This document shows, piece by piece, positions 38,766-51,336 of a stretch of 64,000 bases of DNA. A program made the translations under genes and the position numbers. Numbering within the stretch: the first letter of the stretch is position 1; the number at the start of each line of letters is the position of its first letter. The notes under the pieces were generated by a model that saw only the letters and a program-made list of their open reading frames with translations, had not been told where the DNA came from and did no database searches. This DNA comes from Candidatus Pantoea edessiphila (GTDB lineage Bacteria; Pseudomonadota; Gammaproteobacteria; Enterobacterales; Enterobacteriaceae), in contig NZ_PDKT01000001.1 of assembly GCF_002933315.1 (NCBI RefSeq), positions 1 to 64,000 of the forward strand, written 5' to 3'.

Positions 38766-40448
38766 TTAATTAATAATATTATGTTTTAAATAATTTAAAT
38801 AAGAAGAATGCACATTAACTGAACGACCTGATGGATCATTTATATTTTCGAAATCCTTATCCCATTTAATTGCTTTATTTGATGAACAAGCAATAGATGG
38901 CCCTCCTGGTACACATTCTGCAGCACCAGATATTGGAAATAACTCATCAAATATTTTACGGTAAAGATAAGCTTCTTTTGATTGTGGAGTATTGAATGGG
39001 AAACATAATTTAGCTGATTTTAATTGTTCATCTGTAACTTGATTTTCAGCAAGTTTTTTTAACGATTTTATCCAGCTATAACCAACTCCATCAGAAAATT
39101 GTTCTTTTTGACGCCATAATATAATATCTGGAATATAAGAAGAGAAACATTTACGTAATATGTATTTTTCTATTTTTCCATTAGAACCACACATCTTGTC
39201 CTTTGGGTTTATTCTCATTGATATATCTAGAAATTCTTTATCTAAAAAAGGAACACGTGCTTCGATACCCCAAGCTGACATAGCTTTATTAACACGCATA
39301 CAGTCAAACATATGTAATGATAGCAATTTTCGGATATTTTCTTCATGAAATTCTTTAGGATTTGGAGCTTTATGAAAATAAAGATAACCACCAAATATTT
39401 CGTCAGCACCTTCACCAGATAATATCATTTTTATTCCCATTTCTTTAATTTTATTAGACATCAAATACATTGGAGTTGAAGCACGAATAGTGGTAACATC
39501 ATATGTTTCAATATGATAAATTACATTACGAATGTTATCTAAACCTTCTTGTATTGTGAAATGTATTTCATTATGCAGGGTACCTAAATAATCTGCAACA
39601 AATTTTGCTGCTTTTAAATCTGGTGAACCTCTTAATCCTATAGCAAAAGAATGTAATGGTATATTGTTTTTTTCTTTGAAATTATTTTGATTTTTTATTA
39701 ATTTATTTGTAATAGCAGAAATAATTGAAGAATCTATTCCTCCAGATAAAAGTACTCCGTAAGGTACATCACACATGAGATGACTTTTAACAGATTTTTC
39801 TAAAGCATTTTTTAATTTAGAAACATAAGTTATATTATTTTTAACATTTTTGTATTTTATCCAATTAGGTTGCCAATAACGATAAATTTTATTCTGAATA
39901 TTAGATAAATAACTTCCAGGAGGAAATTCTTTAACTGAACAGCAAATTGGAATTAAAGCTTTCATTTCTGAAGCTATAAAAATAGTATTATGCTTATTCA
40001 TACCTATATATAGAGGAATGATACCTATGTGATCACGACCAATAAGGTAAATTTTTTTTACACTATCATATAAAATAAAAGCAAACATTCCTTGTAAGTC
40101 ATTAAGAAAATTAATACCTTTTTCTTGATATAATGCAAGAATTACTTCACAATCAGAATTAGTTTGAAATTTATAATTTTTACTCAGTTTAGAATATAAT
40201 TTGTGATAGTTGTAAATTTCACCATTAACAGCTAATACATGAGTTTTATTATCATTATATAACGGTTGTGCACCATTTTTCACATCAACTATTGAGAGAC
40301 GATTATGTATTAAAATGATATATTTATCTTCATAAATACCAAAATAATCAGGTCCACGATGTTTCATTAAATTTGAGCACTCAATAGCTTTTTTTTTCAT
40401 AAGAGCAAAATCTGTTTTTAGCTCTAATATTCCAAAGATTGAACACAT
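38766..40448 (-). CDS. asnB: Asparagine synthetase B (glutamine-hydrolysing)
   Basis: Makes asparagine from aspartate, ATP and glutamine. Starts MCSIFGI, so Cys2 becomes the N-terminal glutaminase nucleophile. The glutaminase domain spans about residues 2-190, then the synthetase domain with the PP-loop LLSGGIDSS near residue 235. 560 residues (E. coli 554). Lies beside the tRNA cluster as in E. coli. The nag genes between it and glnS have been lost. Confidence 0.95.
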   Translation of the reverse strand: MCSIFGILELKTDFALMKKKAIECSNLMKHRGPDYFGIYEDKYIILIHNRLSIVDVKNGAQPLYNDNKTHVLAVNGEIYNYHKLYSKLSKNYKFQTNSDCEVILALYQEKGINFLNDLQGMFAFILYDSVKKIYLIGRDHIGIIPLYIGMNKHNTIFIASEMKALIPICCSVKEFPPGSYLSNIQNKIYRYWQPNWIKYKNVKNNITYVSKLKNALEKSVKSHLMCDVPYGVLLSGGIDSSIISAITNKLIKNQNNFKEKNNIPLHSFAIGLRGSPDLKAAKFVADYLGTLHNEIHFTIQEGLDNIRNVIYHIETYDVTTIRASTPMYLMSNKIKEMGIKMILSGEGADEIFGGYLYFHKAPNPKEFHEENIRKLLSLHMFDCMRVNKAMSAWGIEARVPFLDKEFLDISMRINPKDKMCGSNGKIEKYILRKCFSSYIPDIILWRQKEQFSDGVGYSWIKSLKKLAENQVTDEQLKSAKLCFPFNTPQSKEAYLYRKIFDELFPISGAAECVPGGPSIACSSNKAIKWDKDFENINDPSGRSVNVHSSYLNYLKHNIIN

Positions 40449-40746
40449 AAATAATTCCCAAAATTAACATAAAATAATTTATTTTTATATTTATTAATGA
40501 CGTTTTTTAGTAATTATAAAATAATATATATAATCATACTCCGTATTTAAAATAATATTTTCATGTTTTATATACAATTAATTATTTATAATTTTAAGAA
40601 ATTAATTGTACAATCTTATATATTGATTTAATTTTTATTTATCACTATTTTTACTATAAAATATAAGGTTCTTCATGTGTACTATCAAAAATAGCATTTC
40701 ATGCTTAATATAAGGTTTATTATATTAATATAAGGAATTTAATTTA
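40449..40746. other. Divergent spacer between asnB and glnS
   Basis: 298 bases in the place of the nag genes. Holds an inverted repeat with 11-bp arms (40573-40583 and 40600-40610, TACAATTAATT/AATTAATTGTA). The octamer ATATAAGG occurs three times within the last 90 bases, the last copy being the glnS ribosome site. Promoters are not certain. Confidence 0.45.
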
Positions 40747-42411
40747 ATGAAAGGTAATAAAAGTCAAACGATTAATTTTATTCGTCAAATCATTAATAAT
40801 GACTTGGCATGCGGTAAATATAGTAAAATATGTACTCGTTTTCCACCTGAACCAAATGGTTATCTTCATATTGGACATGCAAAATCTATATGTTTAAATT
40901 TTGGTATTGCACAAGATTATGGTGGTACATGCAATTTACGTTTTGATGATACAAATCCTTTAAATGAGAACGTTCATTTTGTTGAATCTATAAAAAATGA
41001 TATACTTTGGCTAGGTTTTAATTGGAATGAAGATATTCGTTATACATCTGATTATTTTAATCAAATATATCAATATGCTATTGAACTTATTAATAAAGAT
41101 TTAGCATATGTAGATGAACTTACAATACAAGACATTAAAGAATACCGTGGAGTATGGAATAAACCTGGTATTAATAGTCCTTACCGTAACAGATCTATAG
41201 AAGAAAATTTATTTTTATTTGATAAAATGCGAAATGGTTGCTTTAAAGAGGGAGAAGCATGCTTACGTGCTAAAATTGACATGTCTTCTAGTGTTATCGT
41301 AATGAGGGATCCAGTATTATATCGCATTAAGTTTTGTAAACATCATCAAACTAATGACAATTGGTGTATTTATCCAATGTACGATTTTGCTCATTGCATA
41401 TCTGATGCTTTAGAAGGCATTACACATTCATTATGTACATTAGAATTTTTAGATAACCGTTGTCTTTATGAATGGATATTACACAATATTTCTATTCCAA
41501 ATTTTCCAAATCAATATGAATATTCTAGATTAAATTTGGAATATTCAGTAATGTCAAAAAGAAAATTGGGTCAATTAGTAAATAAAAATTATGTTGAAGG
41601 TTGGGATGATCCTCGTATGCCTACTATTTCCGGATTACGTCGTCGAGGTTATACTGCATCTTCAATTCGTGAGTTTTGTCGTCGCATAGGAGTAACTAAA
41701 CAGCAAAATATTATTGAAATTGATGCATTAGAATCATGTATTCGTGAAGATCTAAATATCAATGCACCTCGTGCTATAGCAGTATTAAATCCGATAAAAT
41801 TAATTATTTTAAACCTTCCATTGCATTACGAAATATATATTAAAATGAAAAATCACCCTAATAAACCGGAAATGGGTACTCGTGAAGTAAAATTTACTAA
41901 TCAAATTTGGATTGACAAATCTGATTTTAGAGAAGAACCTGATGAAAATTATAAACGTCTAGTTCTTGGAAAAAAAGTTCGGTTACGTAATGCTTGTATA
42001 ATTAGTTCTAATTATGTAAAAAAAGATACAGAAGGAAATATCATCTGTATCTATTGTACATGTGATTTAAGTACGATTGGTAAAAATTTAATAAAAGATA
42101 AAAATATTGGCATTATTCATTGGTTATCGATTTTGCATTCTCAACCAGCTACGTTCCGTCTATACAATAATTTATTTAAAATTCCAAATCCAGAAATAGA
42201 AGAAGATTTTCTCGTAAATATTAATCCTAATTCATTAGAGATTAAAAAAGGTTATGTAGAACAAAGCCTTCTAAATGCAAAAAATAATATGGCTTATCAA
42301 TTCGAACGTGAAGGTTATTTTTGTACAGATAGTTTATATTCTAGTTCAGATAATTTAGTATTTAACCGTATTGTTGGTTTACGTAATTTATACTCTAAAT
42401 TAAATAAATAA
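40747..42411 (+). CDS. glnS: Glutaminyl-tRNA synthetase
   Basis: Class I synthetase charging tRNA-Gln. [15 protein letters not shown] (HIGH) at about residues 34-48 and VMSKRKL (KMSKS-type) near 270, followed by the two-barrel anticodon-binding domain. 554 residues, equal to E. coli. ATAAGG precedes the ATG. Its stop codon is directly followed by the stop of the convergent fldA, with no base between. Its partner tRNA-Gln(UUG) is in this window. Confidence 0.96.
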   Translation: MKGNKSQTINFIRQIINNDLACGKYSKICTRFPPEPNGYLHIGHAKSICLNFGIAQDYGGTCNLRFDDTNPLNENVHFVESIKNDILWLGFNWNEDIRYTSDYFNQIYQYAIELINKDLAYVDELTIQDIKEYRGVWNKPGINSPYRNRSIEENLFLFDKMRNGCFKEGEACLRAKIDMSSSVIVMRDPVLYRIKFCKHHQTNDNWCIYPMYDFAHCISDALEGITHSLCTLEFLDNRCLYEWILHNISIPNFPNQYEYSRLNLEYSVMSKRKLGQLVNKNYVEGWDDPRMPTISGLRRRGYTASSIREFCRRIGVTKQQNIIEIDALESCIREDLNINAPRAIAVLNPIKLIILNLPLHYEIYIKMKNHPNKPEMGTREVKFTNQIWIDKSDFREEPDENYKRLVLGKKVRLRNACIISSNYVKKDTEGNIICIYCTCDLSTIGKNLIKDKNIGIIHWLSILHSQPATFRLYNNLFKIPNPEIEEDFLVNINPNSLEIKKGYVEQSLLNAKNNMAYQFEREGYFCTDSLYSSSDNLVFNRIVGLRNLYSKLNK

Positions 42412-42945
42412 CTATTCAATCTCTAGATTATTTTTAAGGTTGCATTCTTTTAAAATTTTTTTGACCCATATACTAATTCGTTGTTTAGTAAGTTCTGGTT
42501 GACGATCTTCATCAATTGCTAATCCTAAAAAATTTTTTTCATTTTTAAGACCTTTTGAGGATTCAAAATGGTAACCTTCAGTTGGCCAATAACCTATGAT
42601 TTTTGCACCATTAGATACAACAATATTGTGTATAATTCCTAATGCGTCACAAAAATACTCCGTATAATCTTCTTGATCACCACATCCAAATAAACCTATT
42701 TTTTTCCCAAAAAAATTTATTTCCTTTAACGTAGGAAGAAAATCATCCCAATCACATTGTACTTCACCATAATACCATGTTGGACTACCTATCAAAATAA
42801 TATTAAATATTTCTAAATCTTCTTTACTACTTTTAGCTATATCAAAAATTTTTGCTACATTGTCTCCTATTTGTTTTTGTATCATTTTTGCAACATTTTC
42901 AGTATTACCAGTATCGCTTCCAAAAAAAATACCTATATTATTCAT
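42412..42945 (-). CDS. fldA: Flavodoxin 1
   Basis: FMN electron carrier reduced by Fpr. The phosphate-binding loop GSDTGNTE is at residues 9-16, and the FMN-stacking aromatic residues lie in PTWYYGE and around CGDQEDY. 177 residues (E. coli 176). Known electron donor for BioB, LipA-type and MiaB radical-SAM enzymes and for IspG/IspH. All three radical-SAM enzymes are in this window. In E. coli fur follows; here it is gone and the 3' end touches glnS. Confidence 0.95.
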   Translation of the reverse strand: MNNIGIFFGSDTGNTENVAKMIQKQIGDNVAKIFDIAKSSKEDLEIFNIILIGSPTWYYGEVQCDWDDFLPTLKEINFFGKKIGLFGCGDQEDYTEYFCDALGIIHNIVVSNGAKIIGYWPTEGYHFESSKGLKNEKNFLGLAIDEDRQPELTKQRISIWVKKILKECNLKNNLEIE

Positions 42946-43528
42946 AGAGTTAAACCTAAATTATATTTACAAACAGTAAATTATATGAAATAAAAAGTCA
43001 GAAATGTATCATTTTTATATTCAACATTTCAAATTAATTTATATAAAACTTTATTAAAACATACAATACTGTTGAATGAATAAATTACAAATTTATTTTA
43101 TGTCTATTAAAAATTGAGTTAAAGTTTTGATATATTATTATATAGTATATTTTAAATAGTATTATTCATTTACAACATAAAAATATCACATAATAATAAC
43201 TTATAACACCAAGATTAAAAAATAATATTTAATAATATCTATTTTTAATAAGTTACATTAAAAAATGTGACGAAAAATATGAATTAGCTACATTATTTTT
43301 CAATAAAAATTTAATAAATAGTATTAACTCAATCATACTGATTTTTTATTGTAACTAATGTTAGTAAATATTTTATTCTGTTTTTTGTTTATTCGCTAAT
43401 TTAGTTTAATTTGAAAATAGAAAAATATACATGGATGATTTACTTGATTATAAGTATATTGTTGAATTTATAGTGATTTTAACAATTTATATTATAATAT
43501 TAATTAAGTTTATTAAAAATGATAGTAA
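42946..43528. other. Spacer between fldA and gltA
   Basis: 583 bases, very AT-rich, in a place where E. coli has a long run of genes (pgm, kdp and others). It holds the fldA promoter region. Near gltA there is a 33-codon ORF (43431-43532, plus strand, hydrophobic in the middle) without a ribosome site; I do not call it. No other remnant can be read. Confidence 0.5.
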
Positions 43529-44812
43529 TTAATCAATTAATTTAGAAATAAATTTACGTTTATCATACCCAGTATAAAGTTGACGTGGTCTAGCAATTTT
43601 CATGGTATCATCATGCATTTCCTTCCAATGAGCTATCCAACCAACAGTACGTGCCATTGCAAATATAACTGTAAACATTGAAGAAGGAATACCCATAGCT
43701 TTTAGTATAATACCTGAATAAAAATCTACATTTGGGTATAATTTTCTTTCAACAAAATATGGATCATTTAATGCAATATTTTCTAATGCTATAGCCACTT
43801 CTAAAAGGTTATCTTTCATACAAAGTGTATTAAGTACTGCATGACAAGTTTCACGCATTACTTTTGCTCGAGGATCATAGTTTTTATATAAACGATGACC
43901 GAAACCCATAAGTCGAAAAGAATCATTTTTATCTTTTGCACGATTTATGAATTCTGGTATATGATCAACAGTATTAATCTCTTCTAGCATATTTAAACAA
44001 GCTTCATTAGCTCCTCCATGTGCTGGTCCCCATAAAGAAGCGATACCTGCTGCTATACAAGCAAAAGGATTGGCTCCAGAAGATCCGGCAGTACGAACTG
44101 TTGAAGTAGAAGCATTTTGTTCATGGTCAGCATGAAGTATTAATATACGATCCATAGCGCTTTCTAAAATAGCATTTACTTTATATTTTTCACAAGGTGT
44201 AGCAAACATCATATGTAAAAAATTACCAGCATAAGATAAATCATTACGTGGATAAATAAAAGGTTGACCAATAGAATACTTATAACACATTGCAGCTACT
44301 GTTGGCATTTTAGATAGTAAACGAAATGCTGCAATTTCACGATGTCGTTTTATATTAACATCAAGTGAATCATGGTAAAATGCTGCTAATGCTCCAGTGA
44401 CACCACACATCACAGCCATTGGGTGGGAATCTCTACGAAATCCATGAAACAATCTAGTTATTTGTTCATGAATCATAGTATGACGTGTAACTATTTTATG
44501 AAATTTTTCAAATTGTTTTTTTGTAGGCACATCTCCGTTCAATAAAATATAACAAACTTCTAAATAATTAGATTTGCTAGCTAGTTGGTCAATAGGAAAA
44601 CCTCTATATAATAGAGTACCTTTATCACCATCAATAAACGTAATTTTTGATTCACAAGAAGCAGTAGAATTAAATCCAGGATCGAATGTAAGTAATCCTT
44701 TAGAACTTAAATTTCTTATATCAATTACATTTTGTCCTAAAGTACCTTTTATGATATTTAATTCAATTGATGTTTTGTCTTGTAAAATGAGTTTTGTTTT
44801 TTTTAAATCCAT
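43529..44812 (-). CDS. gltA: Citrate synthase (type II)
   Basis: Condenses acetyl-CoA and oxaloacetate to citrate. The catalytic set is visible: GPAHGGANE (His), [14 protein letters not shown] (His) and PNVDFYSGI (Asp). 427 residues, equal to E. coli, with the extra N-terminal domain of the NADH-regulated hexameric type. Divergent from sdhC as in E. coli. Having gltA points to a working entry into the cycle, provided acn and icd exist elsewhere; the 2-oxoglutarate made would also feed glutamate and so arginine. Confidence 0.96.
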   Translation of the reverse strand: MDLKKTKLILQDKTSIELNIIKGTLGQNVIDIRNLSSKGLLTFDPGFNSTASCESKITFIDGDKGTLLYRGFPIDQLASKSNYLEVCYILLNGDVPTKKQFEKFHKIVTRHTMIHEQITRLFHGFRRDSHPMAVMCGVTGALAAFYHDSLDVNIKRHREIAAFRLLSKMPTVAAMCYKYSIGQPFIYPRNDLSYAGNFLHMMFATPCEKYKVNAILESAMDRILILHADHEQNASTSTVRTAGSSGANPFACIAAGIASLWGPAHGGANEACLNMLEEINTVDHIPEFINRAKDKNDSFRLMGFGHRLYKNYDPRAKVMRETCHAVLNTLCMKDNLLEVAIALENIALNDPYFVERKLYPNVDFYSGIILKAMGIPSSMFTVIFAMARTVGWIAHWKEMHDDTMKIARPRQLYTGYDKRKFISKLID

Positions 44813-45200
44813 TTATTATATAATCTCCTCACAATAATCAAAATAATTTAGATTAAATTTTAATTAATTATCAATATTATTATTTTATAATAGTATATTT
44901 AACAAATAAAAAATCAATAGTACTTAACTTACAATCTTATAATAATTCAGTTTATATACTGTTACAATATATGCATATTTTAATAATAAAGAAAAAAATA
45001 AATTATACCTGTCATCTTATCGATTAATTATAAATTTATTAACAAATTGATTATTATCAATTTTTATTTAAAAATCATAAAAAATTCTCATTGAATAATT
45101 GTAATCACTATTATGATTTATTTATAATTATAGCAATTTGCTTTAACAATTATTATAATTAATATTTTAGACTTATTTTTATTAAAAATTATTAGTAATA
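44813..45200. other. Divergent gltA/sdhC control region
   Basis: 388 bases between the two TCA genes, the same divergent layout as in E. coli. A TATAAT at 45154-45159 is a possible sdhC -10 box, with only a weak TAGCAA at -35 distance. I cannot see CRP, ArcA or Fur sites with any confidence in this AT-rich DNA. Confidence 0.4.
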
Positions 45201-45578
45201 ATGAATAAATTAAGACCTATTAACTTAAAATTATCGACGATTCATTTTCCTATAACAGCTATATCGTCTATATTACACCGTATTTCTGGTGTAATTATGC
45301 TATTCATTTTTGGTATCTTATTATGGTTGTTAGATTTATCACTTTCTTCTCCAAAAGATTTTCATTACGTTATGTATATTTTTAATAATTTTTATTGTAA
45401 ATTTATTATTTGGTGTTTTTTTAATATCTTCATATATCATATAATTAATGGAATTCGTCATATTTTAATGGATTTCAACTTTTTATCAGAAACATTAAAA
45501 ACTGCTACTTTCTTAACTTACATAGTATTTAGTATTACTCTTATGCTTTCTATAATAGCTGGAGTTTTAATATGGTAA
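45201..45578 (+). CDS. sdhC: Succinate dehydrogenase cytochrome b556 subunit
   Basis: Membrane anchor of complex II, three helices, binding heme b and ubiquinone with SdhD. The quinone-site Ser and Arg are in SSILHRISG, and the heme-ligand His in YHIINGIRHILMDF. 125 residues (E. coli 129). Overlaps sdhD by seven bases (ATGGTAA). Confidence 0.95.
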   Translation: MNKLRPINLKLSTIHFPITAISSILHRISGVIMLFIFGILLWLLDLSLSSPKDFHYVMYIFNNFYCKFIIWCFFNIFIYHIINGIRHILMDFNFLSETLKTATFLTYIVFSITLMLSIIAGVLIW

Positions 45579-45919
45579 ATGATACTTCTGCTTTCAGTCG
45601 TAGTGGTATTCGTGATTGGTTAATATTACGTATAGGAGCAATTATTATTGTATTATATGTGATATATGTTTGTAGTTTTTTAATCAGTTTAGATAAGTTA
45701 AATTATTATAATTGGCATGAATTTTTTGAGAATATCACAACTAAAATATTTACCATATTAACGTTGTTTTCCGTACTTATTCATGGTTGGATAGGAATTT
45801 GGCAAGTATTAACAGATTATATTAAGCTGGTAGTATTGCGCCTTATATTACAATCAATAATTATATTAGTACTATTATCATATGCCATTTATGGATGTAT
45901 TGTAATTTGTGGAGGATAA
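45572..45919 (+). CDS. sdhD: Succinate dehydrogenase membrane anchor subunit
   Basis: Second anchor of complex II, three membrane segments. 115 residues, same as E. coli. LIHGWIGIWQVLTDYIK carries the heme-side His and the quinone-site Asp-Tyr pair. The start overlaps the sdhC stop by seven bases, so translation is coupled; sdhA begins at the next base after its stop. Confidence 0.95.
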   Translation: MVNDTSAFSRSGIRDWLILRIGAIIIVLYVIYVCSFLISLDKLNYYNWHEFFENITTKIFTILTLFSVLIHGWIGIWQVLTDYIKLVVLRLILQSIIILVLLSYAIYGCIVICGG

Positions 45920-47686
45920 ATGAGTTTACCGGTTAAAAAATTTGATGCTATTGTAATAGGTGCAGGAGGTGCAGGAATGAGAACTGCACTGAAGATTTCT
46001 CAATCGGGACAAAATTGTGCATTATTGTCAAAAGTTTTTCCCACAAGATCACATACAGTTTCGGCGCAAGGAGGCATTACTGTATCTTTAGGTAATACCC
46101 ACAAAGATAATTGGGAATGGCATATGTATGATACGGTAAAAGGATCTGATTATATAGGCGATCAAGATGCAATTGAGTATATGTGTAAAAATGGTCCAGA
46201 AGCAGTTTTAGAACTAGAACATATGGGTTTACCATTTTCGCGTCTTGATAATGGAAAAATTTACCAACGTCCTTTTGGTGGGCAGTCAAAAAATTTTGGA
46301 GAAGAGCAGGCAGCTCGTACTGCTGCTGCTGCCGATCGTACTGGTCATGCGTTATTACATACTTTATATCAGCAAAATTTAAAAAACAAAACAACTATAT
46401 TTTCAGAATGGTATGTACTAGATTTAGTAAAAAATGCAGATAATGCAATAGTTGGATGTATTTCCATCAAAATTGAAAGCGGTGAGGTTTTTTATTTTAA
46501 AGCTAAAGCTACAATACTAGCTACTGGAGGTGCAGGTCGTATATTCCAATCCACAACTAATGCATATATTAATACTGGTGATGGTATTGGTATGGCATTA
46601 CGTGTAGGAATACCAGTACAAGATATGGAAATGTGGCAATTTCATCCAACTGGAATAGCAGGATCAGGTGTATTAGTTACAGAAGGTTGTCGTGGTGAAG
46701 GTGGATATCTTCTTAATAAACATGGCGAACGTTTTATGGAACGTTATGCGCCAAATGCTAAAGATCTTGCTAGTCGTGATGTAGTGGCTAGATCAATTAT
46801 GATAGAAATTCGTGAAGGTCGTGGTTATGATGGCCGTTGGGGTCCACATGTTAAATTGAAATTAGATCACTTAGGTAAAGAAATTCTTGAGTCACAATTA
46901 CCAGGTATTCTTGAGTTATCTAATACCTTTGCTAATGTTAATGCTACAAAAATTCCTATCCCTGTAATTCCAACATGTCATTATATGATGGGTGGTATTC
47001 CTACTAAAATAACCGGTCAAGTACTAAGAATTAACGAAGGAGGTAAAGAAGTTATTGTACCAGGTTTATTTGCAGTTGGTGAAGTTGCTTGTGTATCAGT
47101 GCACGGTGCTAATCGTCTTGGAGGTAATTCATTATTAGATCTAGTAGTGTTTGGCAGAGCAGTTGGTTTATATTTATCAAAAAGTATTGAAGAACAAGGA
47201 ACATTACGTCATGCTTCTAGAGAAGATATTAATGCTGCAATGAAACGTTTAAATTACTGGAAGCAAAATACAAATGGTGAAAATCCATTTAATGTGCGTA
47301 AAGAACTTCAAAAATGTATGCAAAATAACTTTTCTGTATTTAGAGAAGGTAAAGCAATGGAACAAGGTATTAACGAATTAAGGATTATTCGAGATAAATT
47401 AAAATTTGTTAGATTGGATGATCATTCAAAAGAATTTAATACTCAACTTATCGAGTGTCTAGAATTAGATAATTTAATGGAAACAGCCTATGCTACTGCA
47501 ATTGCCGCTAATTACCGTACTGAGAGTCGAGGAGCACACAATCGATTCGATTTTCCAAACAGGGATGATAAAAATTGGTTATGTCATAGTATTTATATAC
47601 CACAAACTGAAAGTATGACTAGTCGCAAGGTTAATATGACACCTAAATTTCGTAGTTCCTTTCCACCAAAGATACGTACTTATTAA
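45920..47686 (+). CDS. sdhA: Succinate dehydrogenase flavoprotein subunit
   Basis: Oxidises succinate to fumarate on the inner face of the membrane. FAD fold [11 protein letters not shown] near the N-terminus, the covalent-FAD histidine in [11 protein letters not shown], and substrate and catalytic segments [14 protein letters not shown] and [13 protein letters not shown]. 588 residues, the same as E. coli. Starts immediately after sdhD; its ribosome site (GGAGG) lies in the last sdhD codons. The fumarate it forms joins that released by ArgH. Confidence 0.97.
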   Translation: MSLPVKKFDAIVIGAGGAGMRTALKISQSGQNCALLSKVFPTRSHTVSAQGGITVSLGNTHKDNWEWHMYDTVKGSDYIGDQDAIEYMCKNGPEAVLELEHMGLPFSRLDNGKIYQRPFGGQSKNFGEEQAARTAAAADRTGHALLHTLYQQNLKNKTTIFSEWYVLDLVKNADNAIVGCISIKIESGEVFYFKAKATILATGGAGRIFQSTTNAYINTGDGIGMALRVGIPVQDMEMWQFHPTGIAGSGVLVTEGCRGEGGYLLNKHGERFMERYAPNAKDLASRDVVARSIMIEIREGRGYDGRWGPHVKLKLDHLGKEILESQLPGILELSNTFANVNATKIPIPVIPTCHYMMGGIPTKITGQVLRINEGGKEVIVPGLFAVGEVACVSVHGANRLGGNSLLDLVVFGRAVGLYLSKSIEEQGTLRHASREDINAAMKRLNYWKQNTNGENPFNVRKELQKCMQNNFSVFREGKAMEQGINELRIIRDKLKFVRLDDHSKEFNTQLIECLELDNLMETAYATAIAANYRTESRGAHNRFDFPNRDDKNWLCHSIYIPQTESMTSRKVNMTPKFRSSFPPKIRTY

Positions 47687-47704
47687 ATCGAGTAAAAAAT
47701 AGTT

Positions 47705-48421
47705 ATGAAGCTTTGGTTTTCAATTTATCGATATAATAGAGAAATTAATGAAATACCATATATGCAAGATTATCATCTTGAAATTGAGGATAATCATGAC
47801 ATGATGGTATTAGATGCTTTAATTGCTTTAAAAGAACAAGATCCAACTTTATCATTTCGTCGTTCATGTCGGGAAGGAGTATGCGGTTCTGATGGCATAA
47901 ACATGAATGGAAAGAATGGATTAGCATGTATTACACCAATATCAAAATTAAAAAACAAAAATAAAAAAATAATGATACGTCCTTTACCTGGATTACCAGT
48001 TATACGTGATTTAGTTGTAGATATGAGTCAATTTTATGCTCAATATAATAAAATTAAACCATTTTTATTAAATAACGGAATAAATCATCCTGTTCGTGAA
48101 TATATTCAATTACCGATAGAACGTGAAAAATTAGATGGATTGTATGAGTGTGTGCTTTGTGCTTGTTGCTCTACTGCATGTCCTTCATTTTGGTGGAATC
48201 CAGATAAATTTATCGGTCCAGCTGGTTTATTAACACTTTATCGTTTTCTAATTGATAATAGAGATACAGAATCAAATGCACGTCTTGATAATATAATTGA
48301 TTCTTTTAGTGTTTTTCGTTGTCATAACATAATGAATTGTGTAAGTGTTTGCCCAAAAGGACTGAATCCAACACGGGCTATTAATCAAATTAAATTAATG
48401 TTATTAAAACGTGATAATTAA
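47705..48421 (+). CDS. sdhB: Succinate dehydrogenase iron-sulfur subunit
   Basis: Electron wire of complex II with [2Fe-2S], [4Fe-4S] and [3Fe-4S] clusters. First cluster ligands in SCREGVCGSDG and ACIT, the others in CVLCACCSTACPSFWW and CHNIMNCVSVCPKG. 238 residues, equal to E. coli. 18 bases after sdhA. Confidence 0.96.
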   Translation: MKLWFSIYRYNREINEIPYMQDYHLEIEDNHDMMVLDALIALKEQDPTLSFRRSCREGVCGSDGINMNGKNGLACITPISKLKNKNKKIMIRPLPGLPVIRDLVVDMSQFYAQYNKIKPFLLNNGINHPVREYIQLPIEREKLDGLYECVLCACCSTACPSFWWNPDKFIGPAGLLTLYRFLIDNRDTESNARLDNIIDSFSVFRCHNIMNCVSVCPKGLNPTRAINQIKLMLLKRDN

Positions 48422-48518
48422 TAAATGTAATATTTTTAATAATTAATTTTAATAACCATATAAAATTAATTATTAGTTATAAATAATTCTATCATTATTT
48501 GTGTATAAAGGTATTGTC

Positions 48519-51320
48519 ATGCAGAATAGAGCGATAAAATCCTGGCTGGAATCTTCTTGGTTAGTTGGTGTGGATCAATATTACTTAGAAAAGCTCTATG
48601 AAGATTTTTTAGAAAATCCTAGTTCTGTTGATATAGAATGGGGTAAAATTTTTCAAAAAATATCCGGTACAGAAATAGAATTAGAACAATTGCATTCTAA
48701 TATACGCGAAAATTTTCGTTGTTTAGCTAGTAATAAATGTAGTTATAGTACTATTATTCCTGATAATAACTATAAGCAATTAAAAGTAATGCAATTGATA
48801 AATGCTTTTCGTTTACACAGCCATAGACAGGCAAATTTGGATCCATTAAATCTGTGGAAAAAAGATCCAGTTTCTGATCTCGATCTTTCTTTTCATGGAT
48901 TAAATGATATTGATTTAAAACAAAACTTTTATGTAGATTATTTTACTGAAAAAAAAATACCTATAAAATTATCTAATTTATTTGAAATTTTAAAAAATAC
49001 ATATTGTAGATCCATTGGTGTAGAATATATGCACATTAGTAGCATGGAAGAAAAAAATTGGATTCAAAGATGTATTGAATCATTTACTTATCAAAATTCA
49101 TTTAGCATAAAAGAAAAAATAGATTTCCTACAAGATTTAGTTGCAGCAGAGGGTCTGGAAAAATATCTAGGTGCAAAATTTCCCGGTGCAAAACGTTTTT
49201 CTTTAGAAGGTGGAGATGCATTGATTCCAATGTTACGGGAAATTATTAAATATTCTACCAAACACAATACTAAAGAAATGATACTAGGTATGGCACATCG
49301 AGGTCGTCTTAACGTATTAATTAATATTTTAGGTAAAAAACCAAAAGACTTATTTAATGAATTTTCTGGAAATTATTGCGGGGAATATAAAGAATATGTA
49401 GGTACAGGAGATGTGAAATATCATATGGGGTTTTCATCAGATCTCAAAATTAAAAATAAATTACTACATGTAGTGCTAGCATTTAATCCATCACATCTTG
49501 AAATAATCAATCCAGTAATTATGGGATCAGCACGTGCAAGATCAGATCGTGCATTAGAAAACAACAATGAAATCTTACCGATTACTATTCATGGTGATGC
49601 TGCGGTAACTGGACAAGGTGTAATGCAAGAAACATTAAATATGTCTCAAACACGAGGATATGAAGTAGGTGGTACTATACGTATTATAATTAATAATCAA
49701 ATTGGTTTTACTACATCAAACCCTAAGGATTCACGTTCTACGATATATTGTACAGATATTGGGAAAATGATACTAGCACCTATTTTTCACGTGAATGCTG
49801 ACGACATAGAGGCTGTAATATTTATTACAAGATTAGCTTTAGACTATAGAAATAAATTTAAACGTGATGTATTTATAGATTTAATATGTTACAGACGTCA
49901 TGGTCATAATGAAGTTGATGAACCAACTGTTACTCAACCGTTAATGTATGAAAAAATAAAAAAACATCCCACTGCGCGTAGGATTTATGCGGATTTACTC
50001 ATTAAAAAGGGAATTATTAGTGAAAATCATGTAAATGATATGAACATTTCTTATCGTATTGAACTTGAAAAAGGTGAATGTGTTATACCAGAATTATCTC
50101 CTACAAATTTATATTCTTCAGTTTGGTCTACTTATTTAAATCATAATTGGGAGGAAGCATATCTTTCTTGTATTAATATACGACACATTCAAAAATTAGC
50201 ACGTATTATTAGTAATATCCCTAAAGAAATAAAATTACAAGAACGTGTAGAAAAAATTTATCATGATCGCAAGAAAATGGCAGAAAGAGAAAAAAATTTT
50301 GATTGGGGTGCAGCTGAAAATCTGGCTTATGCTTCATTAATTGATCAAGGAATTTCAGTACGTCTTTCGGGAGAAGATTCTAGCAGAGGTACATTCTTTC
50401 ATAGACATGCTGTGATTCATAATCAAATTGATGGTTCAACTTATATTCCTTTAAATCATATATCTAAAAAAGGAAAATTTGAAGTTTGGGATTCTGTGTT
50501 ATCAGAGGAAGCAGTACTTGCATTTGAATATGGATATTCTATTACTGAACCAAGAGTTTTAACCATATGGGAAGCTCAATTTGGAGATTTTGCAAATGGG
50601 GCACAAGTAGTTATTGATCAATTTATAAGTTCTGGAGAACAAAAATGGGGTCGTATGTGCGGTATTGTTTTACTTTTACCTCATGGTTATGAAGGTCAAG
50701 GTCCCGAACATTCTTCTGCACGTCTTGAACGTTATTTACAACTTTGTGCAGAACAAAATATACAAGTTTGTATACCTTCTACACCGGCACAAATGTATCA
50801 TATGTTGCGTCGTCAGGCTATAAGAAAAATGCGTCGTCCACTTATTGTTATGTCTCCAAAATCACTACTACGACATCCATTAGTTACTTCAACATTAGAA
50901 GATATTGCAAGTGGTACTTTTCAAGTAGTCATTGGCGAAAATGTTAACTTAAATTCAGAAATAATCAAACGTGTAATAATTTGTTCTGGTAAAATATATT
51001 TTGATTTAATAGAACAAAGGATTAAAAACAAACAATTTGACATCGCTATAATTCGTATTGAACAGCTTTATCCTTTTCCATGTGAAGCATTAAAAAAAGT
51101 TTTATTATCTTATTCGCATGTAAAAGATTTTATTTGGTGTCAAGAAGAACCTCTAAATCAAGGTGCATGTAGTTATATGCAAAATTATTTCAGTAAAATT
51201 ATATCATTTAATGCCACATTGCGTTATGTAAGTCGTCCGGCTTCTGCTTCAACAGCTGTAGGTTATATCCGAACACATCATAAACAACAACAAGATTTGA
51301 TTAATAGCGCATTGACATGA
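48519..51320 (+). CDS. sucA: 2-oxoglutarate dehydrogenase E1 component
   Basis: Thiamine-diphosphate decarboxylase of the 2-oxoglutarate dehydrogenase complex. MAHRGRLN and the [11 protein letters not shown] segment form the cofactor and active-site region; the C-terminal transketolase-like domain has [14 protein letters not shown]. 933 residues from the ATG at 48519, exactly the E. coli length. An in-frame GTG at 48501 would add six residues but overlaps the AAAGG ribosome site at 48507. 97 bases after sdhB, 16 before sucB. Confidence 0.97.
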   Translation: MQNRAIKSWLESSWLVGVDQYYLEKLYEDFLENPSSVDIEWGKIFQKISGTEIELEQLHSNIRENFRCLASNKCSYSTIIPDNNYKQLKVMQLINAFRLHSHRQANLDPLNLWKKDPVSDLDLSFHGLNDIDLKQNFYVDYFTEKKIPIKLSNLFEILKNTYCRSIGVEYMHISSMEEKNWIQRCIESFTYQNSFSIKEKIDFLQDLVAAEGLEKYLGAKFPGAKRFSLEGGDALIPMLREIIKYSTKHNTKEMILGMAHRGRLNVLINILGKKPKDLFNEFSGNYCGEYKEYVGTGDVKYHMGFSSDLKIKNKLLHVVLAFNPSHLEIINPVIMGSARARSDRALENNNEILPITIHGDAAVTGQGVMQETLNMSQTRGYEVGGTIRIIINNQIGFTTSNPKDSRSTIYCTDIGKMILAPIFHVNADDIEAVIFITRLALDYRNKFKRDVFIDLICYRRHGHNEVDEPTVTQPLMYEKIKKHPTARRIYADLLIKKGIISENHVNDMNISYRIELEKGECVIPELSPTNLYSSVWSTYLNHNWEEAYLSCINIRHIQKLARIISNIPKEIKLQERVEKIYHDRKKMAEREKNFDWGAAENLAYASLIDQGISVRLSGEDSSRGTFFHRHAVIHNQIDGSTYIPLNHISKKGKFEVWDSVLSEEAVLAFEYGYSITEPRVLTIWEAQFGDFANGAQVVIDQFISSGEQKWGRMCGIVLLLPHGYEGQGPEHSSARLERYLQLCAEQNIQVCIPSTPAQMYHMLRRQAIRKMRRPLIVMSPKSLLRHPLVTSTLEDIASGTFQVVIGENVNLNSEIIKRVIICSGKIYFDLIEQRIKNKQFDIAIIRIEQLYPFPCEALKKVLLSYSHVKDFIWCQEEPLNQGACSYMQNYFSKIISFNATLRYVSRPASASTAVGYIRTHHKQQQDLINSALT

Positions 51321-51336
51321 ATTAAAAGGAAAGATA

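Noticed and set aside
43431-43532. 33-codon plus-strand ORF with a hydrophobic middle, next to the gltA end
   Set aside because: No ribosome site, no recognisable family, and it overlaps the gltA stop. Random ORFs in AT-rich DNA are naturally rich in Ile, Leu, Phe and Tyr, so the membrane look is not evidence.
46077-46394. Long minus-strand open frame inside sdhA, and other antisense frames within hslV, sucA, sucD, bioB and argH
   Set aside because: They lie wholly inside well-supported genes, have no ribosome sites, and their sequences mirror codon use of the real gene.
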